Below, in pieces: positions 1 through 8,387 of a stretch of 22,396 nucleotides of DNA (its first letter is position 1; the number at the start of each line of letters is the position of its first letter). This DNA comes from Gnetum montanum (Eukaryota; Streptophyta; Gnetopsida; Gnetales; Gnetaceae): positions 115,325-137,720 of the forward strand of contig MNCI01003377.1 of assembly GCA_015680685.1 (NCBI GenBank), read 5' to 3'. The notes under the pieces were generated by a model. It did not search any database. It saw only the letters and a program-made list of their open reading frames with translations, and had not been told where the DNA came from. The translations under genes and the position numbers were made by a program.

Positions 1-404
1 TCTATTTCTAGTTTTCTTGTGGAACTATCTCTTTCTCTGGGGAAAATTAGGAGTAGATTGCGGAGTTGTGCTCAAATGTTTTTGCAAAATTTTATTTGTT
101 ACAAGTAGGTATTATAAGGACCGTGTAGACTAGGCAGTTGAACAAAATAGGAAATTTTCAATAACTCACAGTACTTGGCAAAGTTGGCTGAATCTCTTTA
201 AAGTAAGTCATTTGTAGTTCACACACAACGCAATTGTTACATTTTACACAACCACACGCCGCAATAGCACACACACATACTCACATGAACTACTGAGTCT
301 ATTTGGAGGTATCTGGGCCTTGGTGTTTCTAGAGACCAGCAGGCACCTAAATCCTGTTCGAGGACACTCGTTGGCGGTCGCTTCCCAAACGGTCGCCAAC
401 ACAG
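1..404. other. Unassigned sequence, possibly LTR U3
   Basis: No coding potential is supported here. The stretch lies directly upstream of a segment matching the downstream half of the element A LTR (RC of 18398-18620), so it may be a diverged U3 of a related LTR, but I find no match to A's own U3 (18620-18926). It holds a weak TATA-like ATTATAAGG near 111-119, CA-rich runs at 220-285, and a small GC-rich inverted repeat GTTGGCG (370-376) / CGCCAAC (394-400). The window edge hides any start. Confidence 0.35.
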
Positions 405-620
405 TTTGATCTAAGCTTGTCGTAAGTCTTAAAGTAAGAAGACTTTGATTTCTAAGGCTTTCTTGAAGCTAGAGTTATTGCTAGGGTTTTTGTATGCTTT
501 CCCCAATATAATTTCCTATTTTCTTGATGCATTTCTTCTAATTCTAGTATTGAATTTTTAATTCTATTTCTTGTTGTTGCTTTATTATCCTACTTAATCA
601 AGGTATAAATTAACAAAATA
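405..620 (+). repeat. LTR fragment K, 3' part, same family as element A LTR
   Basis: Nearly collinear with the reverse complement of 18398-18620. Shared landmarks include CTAAGCTTGT, GTAAGTCTTAAAGTAA, GATTTCTAAGGCTT, and the ending TTAATCAAGGTATAAATTAACA. In element A the primer-binding site follows at the same place; here a decayed version (AGGTTTACAA, about 622-631) follows. K is therefore the R/U5 part of an A-family copia LTR in the opposite orientation to A. It joins directly to fragment D, so two old elements are fused here. Confidence 0.7.
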
Positions 621-639
621 GGTTTACAATTTTAATAAT

Positions 640-720
640 TGTGTTCGCAGTTTTGATTTTGATCTATAAATTATTCATGCTCCCCTTCTAAGTTAACTAA
701 TACACAAGTAGTATTGAAGC
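640..720 (+). repeat. Element D: B-family LTR tail and decayed primer-binding site
   Basis: The string around 672-706 (TTATTCATGCTCCCC, CTAAGTTAACTAATACACA) aligns with the end of the B 5' LTR at 8299-8332. After ACACA and AG comes TAGTATTGAAGC (709-720), in the position where B has TGGTATCAGAGC. All four differences are transitions. This is what a decayed copia primer-binding site (initiator tRNA-Met type) would look like. Only the tail of the LTR is recognisable. Confidence 0.65.
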
Positions 721-759
721 ATGGTTATTTAATCTTTCTTTGGTTTAGTAACTTAGTAA

Positions 760-2030
760 AAATGGAAGTGTAAAAGGAAATGTTACTTCCATGAACTTAT
801 CTTTTTTATGGTACTAATTGTGCCTTCTTTTTTTATGGCATTAATTATACCTTTTAAGTTTGATGTATGGTAGAGTATCATTGATGCATACATGACACAC
901 ACAAAAGAATGATCAAAATGAGATGAAAATGATAAGAAGGCTTTCATGAGTGATTCAAAGGCCAAAAATACCATAGCATCTACCTTAACTCAAGAGAAGT
1001 ATTATAGAGTCAACCATTGTAAGATAGCCAACGAAGCTTGAGATACAATGGAAGAAACTTATGAAGGCATTAAAGTGTTTAAGAAATAAAAATTTCTTCT
1101 CTAGTTAAATTAGTTTGAGAATATAAAGTGAGAAAGGATGAAAGCATTCTTCAGTATTTCAACTAGGTATGTGACCTTATTAGTTTCATTAGAGAGATAG
1201 ATCAAGACCTTCCTAAAAGTAAAGTTGTTTATAAAACTATTAGAACTTTGAATCCTAAATACAAGATGAAGACCATTTCCATGGAAAAGATCAGAGATTT
1301 TGGTATTTTAAAATTTAAAGAACTTTAAAGTGCTCTTCTCACTTATGAGATGATCTTAGTTGAGGAAGGAGTGGTGAAGGATGATCCTATCATCCTTTCC
1401 TCAAATCAAGAAATAACTAATAAGGCCAAAAATTCATAAATTAAGACTCCCTTGGATATTGAAAATGATGATCTTGATGATTTGAAGCTTTCACTACTTA
1501 CTAAAAGAGTCAGTAGGATGATCACTAACTAGCTTAAGAGAAAAAAGAGAAAGAATAAGCAGCAAACAACAAAGAGGTAAGTCCTCTGGTAAGGTATCAA
1601 GATCTACTTTCTTTATAGATATTATGAACATTATTTGTTGGATATGCAATGGATGAGGACATGTTACCTTAGAATGTTCAAATGCCAAAAGGTTGTAGGA
1701 TGAAGCCAAATTAAGGAAGAAGGAATACTCCCTAGTTCATAAATGGGATGAAGAAAAAGAGTTTATTAAGATAGAAGTGGAAGAACATGATATACATTTG
1801 ATTCAAATTAAATTCTTGATATGTTTAGAAAATGATAAAAATGTATGATGAATGAAGATTCTATAAACATAAAAAAATATGAAAAATGACACTTCAAGGA
1901 GGATAAAAAAATTTAAAAGGAGAACAAAACATGTAGGAAGCAAAAAAAGTTAACGTGGGTCCTCTTTATAACTTGGCATCCATCTCTGAATTGGAATCAT
2001 ACTAGGGCAAACAAAAGCATAATTTTCCCA
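760..2030 (+). pseudogene. gag: Decayed Ty1/copia gag (element D)
   Basis: Fragments translate into a plant copia gag of the UBN2-like type and match the B gag at 8640-9023. Examples are KIANEA, ETYEGI, VYKTIRTLNPKYK, MEKIRDFG and LLTYEMIL. A zinc knuckle with the spacing CX2CX4HX4C follows at 1636-1677 (CWIC...GH...EC), carrying an in-frame TGA between the second Cys and the His. An acidic tail (DEEKEFIKIEVEEHD) lies near 1749-1793. Many stops and frame changes show it cannot make a protein. No protease, integrase or RT follows, because LTR G begins near 2040. Confidence 0.75.
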
Positions 2031-2039
2031 TGTCATATG

Positions 2040-3000
2040 TGTTGGGACCACGTTCAAGTGATGTATCTTTTGAAGAATGATTTGGACCACATGGATCATC
2101 TAACCCTTAGCTAAACTCTAGTTAACCATGATGAGCACCTCACCTGGTCCTTCATGTAATCCTCAATGTATTGTTTTGTGTGTTTGTCTTCTCTTGTATG
2201 TTACCTTATGTCTTGTGGAGTTAAACATGCATTTGGAATATTTTGGAATTAATGGAAGCTTATTTGATGAGTTCGACCTTTAGGCCAGACATCTTAAGAT
2301 CATTCATGCTAACATGAAAAATGTCACATGTTGAGATAAGATATCCTACAAGGCTAGAAAGATGTCTTTCTCTAGGACAGGATATCTTCCCAAACCTATA
2401 TACATCTTCCAAGGATCAAAGATGTCTTTTACATTTAGACCAATCTCAAGAAAGTCATCTTCTAGGTGACAAAGATATCTTCCTATGCATATTTTCACTC
2501 AAGAAGGACATCTTTTAACTCCAAGGATGACTTTCATGGTGGATTCCAATAGATATAAATTTAGATTTTGGACATCAAGGGAGATGAAAGGTCATATGAA
2601 AAGCTATAAATAAGTACCCAAGGCATGAGTTTAGGTAAGACTTGAGAGAGAGATATTTGAGAAGTTTTTTTAGAGCTTGTGCAAGGCAATTTAAGTGAGA
2701 GGTAAGGGAGAGCACTTAAGAGAGATTAGAAGAATATCTTATAAGTTTCTTATCTTAAGCTTTGGCTCCATTGTAAGAAATTGAAGATTGAGAGGGAACA
2801 TGTGTGGCCTCCAAGATTCTTGGAAGAGATGTGAGTTGAGCCTGGCTCCTCATCTTTGATGTGTTTCTCTATATTTTGAGAGTTCTTTATAAAAAGTTAG
2901 GATCTTCTCCAGCTTATTATGTTGTTATTATATTCTAAGCTTAATTTGCCTAGGAAGCTTGTAGAATGGACTCTTTTGGGGCCTATTGAGGTAGGATTTG
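2040..3000 (+). mobile_element. LTR G (+ strand), U3 to U5
   Basis: Collinear with the reverse complement of H on both sides of H's insertion. Shared blocks are CTTCATGTAATcCTCAATG near 2142, GATGAAAGGTCA and GCTATAAATAAGTA near 2583-2616, the GAGAG-rich leader, CATGTGTGGCCT near 2799, and TGAGTTGAGC-TGGCTCCTCATCTTT near 2831. A TGTTGGGACC start at 2039 is possible but not shared with H, so the left border is uncertain. The downstream match fades near 3000. No internal region follows, so G is a solo or truncated LTR. Confidence 0.65.
2288..2612 (+). promoter_or_regulatory. LTR G promoter: phased GACATC/GATGTC/GATATC array and TATA box
   Basis: Hexamer cores, exact or one to three bases off, start at 2288, 2320, 2340, 2361, 2381, 2401, 2421, 2454, 2474, 2507 and 2526. 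Most steps are 20-21 bp with 32-33-bp steps between groups. The exact cores include GATGTC at 2361 and 2421, GATATC at 2340, 2381 and 2474, and GACATC at 2288 and 2507. TATAAATA lies at 2605-2612 within AGCTATAAATAAG. The array is palindromic around each core, so dimeric binding on either strand is plausible (inference). GATATC variants alternate with GATGTC here, linking this array to the one in element F. Confidence 0.65.
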
Positions 3001-3960
3001 CATCAAAGTATTTCATTATATGTAATTTGTAGCCATATTATAGCTAATCCTATTCAACCATGGCTATTTTAAAAATCCTGCAAAAGTTACATAAGAAGAT
3101 GTGTGGCCATTATATGAGCAACCATTACAAGAATCCATACCTTAAGAGAAGAGAAGAGAAGAGAGAGATTTAAGAGAGAAATAACTCCCTAATAGGTGAA
3201 GTGTGCTCTTAAGCATATGCACCTTCAATTATGAGGTCATATGAAAGAATGTGAGGAACTCCTCCACCATTTTGAGTAGATTCAAGAGTGCTTCAAGTAC
3301 CTTCTCATCATGTTAAGAAAGTTTGAGAGTGGAGAGTTTTCATAAAGTACATCATCATGAGGTAATTTTTGATGCATCATTTTATTTAAAATATAAAATA
3401 GAAGAAGTTTATATTTTACCTTTATATTTATGTTTATTGCTCTCTTAAGTTTTATTACTTTGATGTTCTTTCTCTCAATTTGAATGTAAAATGAATAGAT
3501 ATCTCTAGTGTTTATCAAGAAAGATAATCAAAATAGTAGTTTCATCAATTTTAGCATATTAGTTCTATCATCTAGTTCATTTTTATCTTATTATCTCAAG
3601 CATATCACTATATCATCATTGTTTTTACATCATTTCAATGTATCAAAACATTATTCTCATTTCAATATTGTGAAGAAAAAAAATAGCTTCTATTGCTAGC
3701 TTTGAAAAACGATATTAAAGCATCTAGTTTTCATCTTGATGTGGTTGCTATGGTTCTCATGATGTTCTTATATAGTAAGAAAGATGAATCATTTATAGAT
3801 ACTTGTCTCTAGTTACTGAAATTTAGCTCAATTGAGCTAGTTGTAGATTTGATCCATAAAAAATGAAATTTGAAAGAACTTTGAACCATTTTTTTAGGAT
3901 TTATATTTTTTTAAAGTGGTAGCAAATCCCTTATTTTTTGTTAAATGTTTGCAAAAAAGC
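3001..3960. other. Spacer between inverted LTRs G and H
   Basis: AT-rich, with no gene I can support; short open frames here have no protein-like composition or family match. A purine-rich GA tract lies at about 3142-3180. This segment is the loop between the two inverted LTR arms (G and H), so any read-through transcript from G would carry it as the loop of a long RNA hairpin. Confidence 0.4.
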
Positions 3961-4340
3961 CTCTAATATGGATGTACCTAAATAGATCCAAAAAATTCAT
4001 TCCAAAACTTTTCCAAGAAAATTAGAATTTGGAAAAAAGAACATAAGGAATTAGAATAAATTCTTCCTTTTATTAAAGTAACTCACAAGATATAGAGAAA
4101 TACATGAAAGATGAGGAGCCAAGCTCAACTCACACCTATTATAAGAATCTTAAAGGCCACACATGTCCCCTCTCAATCCTCAATTTCTTATAATGGATCC
4201 AAGCTTAAGACAAGCCACTTATAAGTGATTCTCCTAATCTCTTTCAAGTGCTCTTCCTTGCCTCTTAATCAAATTTCTTTGCACAAGCTCTCTTCTTACA
4301 CAAGCTCTCAAGAGACCTCTCAAATCTCTTTCTATACTTG

Positions 4341-5507
4341 TAACAATGGAAAATTTCAATGTTGGAAAACTAAAATATCCCACATGGAATAGTTTAACTC
4401 ATGGATCCACGAGTCTCAAAAAAGATTCAAAGTGCCTTAAACAATCTAGCTAATCATCTAACAACTTAAGAAATCTATTACCAAGAATAGAGAAATATGC
4501 ATAAAATATGTGAAAAGTATGGCCAAAACAACCATAAAACTTTATATTAAATAATATAAAAAATACTATGAACAAAATAAGTTTAGAGAGTATGGATTAG
4601 TGGATTTTAAAAACCCTAAAATACAAAAATGACTTTTAAATCTAGTGCAAAAAGTAGGTTGTGTTCTACACTTAACTACACCTTTCTATTCATTTGATCT
4701 ACACTGTAAAGGCTGTAAAAGGCTATAAGAAATCCTATTCAGTTGTTTCTACATGATCTTTCACTTGTAAGTGTGCTCCAAAAATTTTTCTTTGCCAAGA
4801 GAATATTGCCAAAAGATCCAAAAAATGATCCTTGATTCAATATAAATAGGCTTTAGATTGGTTGTGCTAGCATTTGTTATAGTTTTTTAGCATTATAAAT
4901 TGCCCCTAGGTTAAAGCACAACATGTGGGCTTAAAGCATAAGTGCCACACACTACCTTACATGCTACCCAGCATGTGGGACTAACATGTATAGAGTGTAA
5001 AACTAAAGCCCAAATCCCACATGCTACCATAGTGTGTGAATTTGGACTATGCAACATATGAGACGAAAAGGTCATTTTTTGTAGCTTGTGGAGTAGTTTT
5101 AGCTCCCACAAGCTGGCATACATGAGATTTGTAGCATATGGAGCATTTTTGGCCTTCACAAGCTAGAATATAGCATGTAAAGCATTTTTGGCATCCACAA
5201 GCTAGAATGTAGGGAATTTACAACATGTGGAGCATTTTTGACCTCCAAAATCTAGAATACATTATGTGGAGCATTTCTAGCCATCACAAGGTCGAATGCA
5301 TGAGATTTACAATGTGTGAGCTACCAATCTCATTCTTTTACATTGAAATTAGCTTAAAATTTTGCTAACATAAGGCTGCAGGATAGTATTTTTGGTAGGA
5401 AAATAATGTAACTGTTTCTGCCTTCAAATCTCTATCAAATTATAACAAAAATTTGGGCTATGGGCTTTCATTTGCAACATGAATTTTCCTTTAGGTGTTT
5501 CACTACT
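4341..5507. mobile_element. Insertion I in LTR H (solo LTR or terminal-inverted-repeat element)
   Basis: Absent from LTR G at the matching position, so it is an insertion. Inner borders TGTTG (4360) and CAACA (5475-5479) are typical LTR ends on the + strand, and TATAAATAGG at 4841-4850 would be its promoter, giving a 1120-bp solo LTR. However the ends also show a longer imperfect inverted repeat (GGAAAATTTCAATGTTG at 4348-4364 against the reverse complement of 5474-5490), which extends outside those borders. No clean target duplication is visible, so its class is unresolved. It contains no convincing ORF. Confidence 0.5.
5086..5313 (+). repeat. Alternating 50-bp/39-bp tandem repeat within insertion I
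   Basis: Five units run head to tail: 5086-5135 (50), 5136-5174 (39), 5175-5224 (50), 5225-5263 (39) and 5264-5313 (50). Each unit begins near ATGTGGAGCATTTTTGGC and continues CCACAAGCTAGAAT. The long version ends with a GAGATTTACAAC-like tail; the short version lacks about 11 bp of it. The true period is therefore an 89-bp dimer in about 2.5 copies. Looser relatives may lie at 4915-5085. Confidence 0.75.
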
Positions 5508-5534
5508 CTTACTCAAACTCAAGCCTTAGATACT

Positions 5535-5747
5535 TATTTATAGCTCCTTGGTGTGACCTTTCATTTTCCTTGGTGCCCAAGATCTAAATAAATATTTGTT
5601 GATTCATTAAAGAATACATCTTTCCCAAGCAAAAACTATTGCAGAGAAGACATCTTTGGGCCCTAGAAGATGTCTTAATTAAGAGTTGGTGATGTGTAGA
5701 AGACATCTTTCATCTAGAAAAGATGTCTTTTCAGCCTAGAAGACATC
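5535..5747 (-). promoter_or_regulatory. LTR H promoter: phased array and TATA box
   Basis: Core hexamers start at 5615 (TACATC), 5649 (GACATC), 5669 (GATGTC), 5702 (GACATC), 5722 (GATGTC) and 5742 (GACATC). The steps are 34, 20, 33, 20 and 20 bp. Most sites sit in AGAAGACATCTTT-like palindromes. The TATA box (reverse complement of 5535-5542) lies 72 bp from the nearest site; in G the same distance is 73 bp. Confidence 0.65.
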
Positions 5748-5990
5748 TTTTTATGTCTATTCACCAACCATTTTCCATCCAAGTTGAAGTTCCTAATGCC
5801 TCCAACAAGCATCCAAAAGCCTTGTAACATCCTAAATATGTCACAAACTTCTCAAGACACCAAGGTAATGCACACAAAAAGACACACAACAAATAATACA
5901 TTGAGAATTACATGAAGAATTAGATGATATCCTCATTAGCCTCCTACCATCCTTTAGCCTTAAAGTTGCTTTGTGATTATTGCCTATAAA

Positions 5991-7090
5991 TCTTGTCATT
6001 ATGGTACTTTTCAAAAAATGACTAGGTATCATGATTTCGTTGGTTGCAAAGTCTATTTTTTTGGTTTATCAAAAAAGTCTAAATATTGAATTTTTTTTCT
6101 AGAACAAATCTATAAAAAGTCCATACCAAAAAAAAAAGATTTTTAAAAGCCTAGTATTGCAATTCCAATGTTAATACCATGAAAATCCCCCAAAAATTCT
6201 ACTTTTCTTAGCAACAAATAAACCTTGAAAGTTGCAATTCAAAATCATTACTTTGAAAAGAAAAAAGATAGATCTATAAGCAACATCCTCCAATTATTTT
6301 TTTCCTAGCTTTAATAGCTAAAACTTCTAGGAAGAAGACCTCAAAATTTAAGAAACATGACATTGCACAACCCTCATCATTGCCAAAATTCTTTGGTAGA
6401 TAGTGGGTATGATCCCCTATTATTGTTGAACATGATTATGGAGCTTACTAGAAAATAACTAGGAGTAGCCATTGTAGTAAGAAAATATAGCACATTACAA
6501 TTGTACAAAACTATATTTTTTCGATACCATAACTAACATATTTTCTGTTATAACCACGGAAATTCTTTGCAAGCGGTGGCTTTCATGGTTCATCATTATT
6601 AATAAATGATGTTGAAAACCAAAAATAGCTTTGTATATATTCCTATTTCATTATTATTTTGTATAAAAAGATACAAAACTTATTATTGTAAAAAAAATTT
6701 TGTACATTTCCTTTTTGAATAATGAAATTAAAGCTACTGTTATTCATGTGACTTTTGCATCTCTTTATTTGTGTGCTTTAAGAGATATTTGAAACTTAAT
6801 GTTAAATAGAAATTGTAAATTTTTCGAAAAAAGGTAGCTAAAAATTTTCATTAAATTTTTTGATATATGAGATAGCAAATAAAATACTTATTAAGATAAA
6901 ATAAATAAATAATGAAAAATAGGTACCAAATTAAGAATTTAGAGCCAACATGTAAAACATGTAAAATTAATATCATGAAAATAAAATATGTCCATATAAT
7001 AAAGATATATATATAGATTGTTCTTGGTATGAAAGTTGTTTTTGATTTTAGATAGTTTAGAATTTGAGCAAGTAGATCTAAAATAGGATA
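5991..7090. other. AT-rich sequence without a supportable gene
   Basis: Poly-A/T runs dominate (for example 6095, 6127, 6530, 6690). Short open frames here are low-complexity and hydrophobic. A string at 6390-6405 could read LVDSG, reminiscent of a copia protease, but the flanking residues do not fit. CATGTAAAACATGTAAAA at 6948-6965 might be the remnant of an integrase zinc motif for the fragment that follows, but this is weak. Most likely it is decayed transposon sequence. Confidence 0.35.
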
Positions 7091-7237
7091 ATATTTAGAA
7101 TTTACTAAATCCCATATCATTTAAAATAATAGGAGATTTAGTAGGACCATTAGCAAGCATGTCAATAGTGGATTCAAAGAGTTTCTTAACAATATATTTA
7201 GATTTATTTGCTGTTGAAGATACTAAACAAAAAAGCG
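7091..7237 (+). pseudogene. Copia integrase remnant (+ strand)
   Basis: An open frame reads IIGDLVGPLASMS, then VDSKSFLTIYLDLF, then KQKSDLF. This is the recognisable entry to the copia integrase core, which usually reads HsDl.GP, then SkYfltFiDD, then K.KSevF. The catalytic FIDD has become IYLDL. About 50 residues remain. It ends at about 7237, where the residual LTR of element A (other strand) begins, so a deletion or insertion joined two elements here. It is on the opposite strand to A, hence from a different copia copy. Confidence 0.6.
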
Positions 7238-7302
7238 ATTTATTTGCAACTTGAATTATGCCTCACATACCCTTTGATTTGGTGAAGGTGTATTGTTAAG
7301 AC
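7238..7302 (-). repeat. Element A 3' LTR, distal fragment left of B
   Basis: Aligns with 18632-18695 of A's intact 5' LTR (shared TTGCAACTTGAATTATGCC, TGATTTG and the ending TTAAGAC). The LTR resumes on the other side of B at 13787. The remainder of the R/U5 part (equivalent to 18398-18630) is missing left of 7238, where the integrase remnant lies. So A's 3' LTR is truncated as well as interrupted. Confidence 0.75.
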
Positions 7303-7439
7303 TGTAGACATTTTGGTATGTTAAAACATTAAGAAAAAATGGAGAACAAGGTTGTTGTGTGGTTGTGTGATTGTTGTGTTTGTAGGAAAAAACATGGAAA
7401 AGGAACGAAAAATTCAAAATGCAAAGGAAGTTGAAGAAA

Positions 7440-7741
7440 GACATCTTTGAGAAATAGTAGACATCTTAGCATAACTGAAGGATGCATAGGCAAAGACGTC
7501 TCCAAGAAATAGTAGATGTCTTTCATTAGACAAAGATGTCTTTCCCCAAACAAATATGTCTTCCTAGAAAGAAGACCAGTTTCAAAAAGATGTCTTTCCC
7601 TAGACAAAGATGTCTTTCTAGAATGAAGGAAAATATAGAAAGTCATCTCAGACACAAAGAATATTTCTTCCATGACTATTAGCTAGCTGTTGCATGAGTT
7701 CCAAGATGGATTTGAAAATATAGTGGCTATAAGAAGACATC
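7440..7741 (+). promoter_or_regulatory. B 5' LTR promoter: ten-site phased dyad array plus TATA box
   Basis: Core hexamers start at 7440 (GACATC), 7460 (GACATC), 7495 (GACGTC), 7515, 7535 (GATGTC), 7555 (TATGTC), 7589, 7609 (GATGTC), 7642 (GTCATC) and 7662 (degenerate). Steps are 20, 35, 20, 20, 20, 34, 20, 33 and 20 bp. The typical full site is AAAGATGTCTTTC, two 5-base inverted arms around a 2-base centre. CTATAAG begins 60 bp after the last site. A further GACATC lies at 7736-7741, overlapping the expected initiation region. Spacing near two helical turns suggests binding on one DNA face (inference). Confidence 0.75.
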
Positions 7742-7967
7742 GCTCTCATTGGAAAATCTACAAGCCTTTGTACTATCATTGTGTAATTAATTGTCAATCA
7801 TTGTAATCATTTTTTCTCCTCATTGTATTATCATTTGTCCATTGTAAAGTGTGCTATACCTCAAAGTGCAAGGATTAACAAACTAAGTTGCATTCATTCC
7901 TTGTAATTGTTATTCTTCCTTATTGCCCTATAGGGTTGATGTGCGTCTTGTGGGAAGGAATCTTGCT

Positions 7968-8180
7968 TAAGATTTTTGGGATCCTATGGGATTGAGTGTT
8001 GGTGTAGCACCATAGCACTGCAAAGTGGAGCTTAAGATTGTAAGGGTTGTGGAAGTTTTGAAATCACATTCTAAGATTTTTGGGACCTTGTGGGATTAAG
8101 TGGTTAGTGCATCATTAGAACACTCTAGAGTAGAGCTTAGATCTTGTATAGGGTGTGGTACCCTTCAAACCACATTTGAG
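7968..8180 (+). repeat. Imperfect tandem duplication of about 104 bp in B LTR
   Basis: Two copies begin at 7968 and 8072 with TAAGATTTTTGGGA, continue with T-TGGGATT-AGTG, and contain a shared AG-GTAGAGCTTA-GAT-like block. The duplication recurs in the 3' LTR (13410-13630) and, on the other strand, in LTRs E and C, so it predates the spread of the family. Confidence 0.65.
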
Positions 8181-8334
8181 AGCAAAAAAGTTTGGAGGTG
8201 TGCTTGTGATCTACCCTCCAAGTGTGGACTACCCTAGTTAGGGAACCATGTTAAATTTTGTGTGTATGCTTTATCAAAAGAATTTCAATTTGGGAAACTT
8301 ATTCATCCCCCATTCTAAGTTCAATGATCACAAG

Positions 8335-8346
8335 TGGTATCAGAGC
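8335..8346 (+). other. Primer-binding site of element B (initiator tRNA-Met type)
   Basis: TGGTATCAGAGC is the canonical copia primer-binding site, complementary to the 3' end of initiator tRNA-Met. It stands two bases after the LTR end, confirming orientation and LTR border. Confidence 0.9.
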
Positions 8347-8387
8347 CTGGTACTTCTCTTTATCATCATCAACTTCAAAAGTGAACA

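Larger units (their letters stand above)
3960..5990 (-). mobile_element. LTR H (- strand), interrupted by insertion I
   Basis: The reverse complement of 3965-4338 matches G 2630-2996, and the reverse complement of 5508-5950 matches G about 2142-2630. The gap between those two blocks is the insertion at 4341-5507. H reads from about 5990 (U3) to 3965 (U5). Its TATA box (TATAAATA, 5535-5542) sits upstream of the same ATAAGTA leader as in G. No internal region with a copia protein is seen on the 3' side (3001-3960), so H is also a solo or truncated LTR. The outer borders are approximate. Confidence 0.65.
7303..8332 (+). repeat. 5' LTR of element B
   Basis: Starts TGTAGACA and ends ATCACA, two bases before the primer-binding site. 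It is repeated at 12739-13786. U3 holds the phased dyad array (7440-7667) and CTATAAG at 7727-7733. The downstream half carries an imperfect tandem duplication (7968-8071 and 8072-8180), both copies beginning TAAGATTTTTGGGA. The two LTRs differ at many positions and by small indels, so this insertion is old. Confidence 0.9.

Noticed and set aside
370-400. GTTGGCG/CGCCAAC inverted repeat as a regulatory hairpin
   Set aside because: Only seven pairs and a 17-base loop, a single copy, no promoter nearby that I can support.
783-974. Short open frames of 60-114 codons scattered over both strands (for example 783-974, 3282-3518, 7329-7673, 12860-13127)
   Set aside because: They lie in LTRs, AT-rich spacer or antisense to transposon remnants, have no domain, and those with repeated Leu/Phe/Arg runs are translations of the dyad arrays.
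3142-3180. GA-rich tract as polypurine tract of an element
   Set aside because: No LTR start follows it; simple-sequence purine runs are frequent here.
6388-6411. LVDSG reading as a copia protease active site
   Set aside because: Surrounding residues do not fit the family and no gag or integrase is in register; a five-residue match can arise by chance.
7440-7667. Spaced short repeats resembling a CRISPR array
   Set aside because: Repeats are only 10-13 bp, spacers are short and themselves repeated, and the context is a plant LTR.
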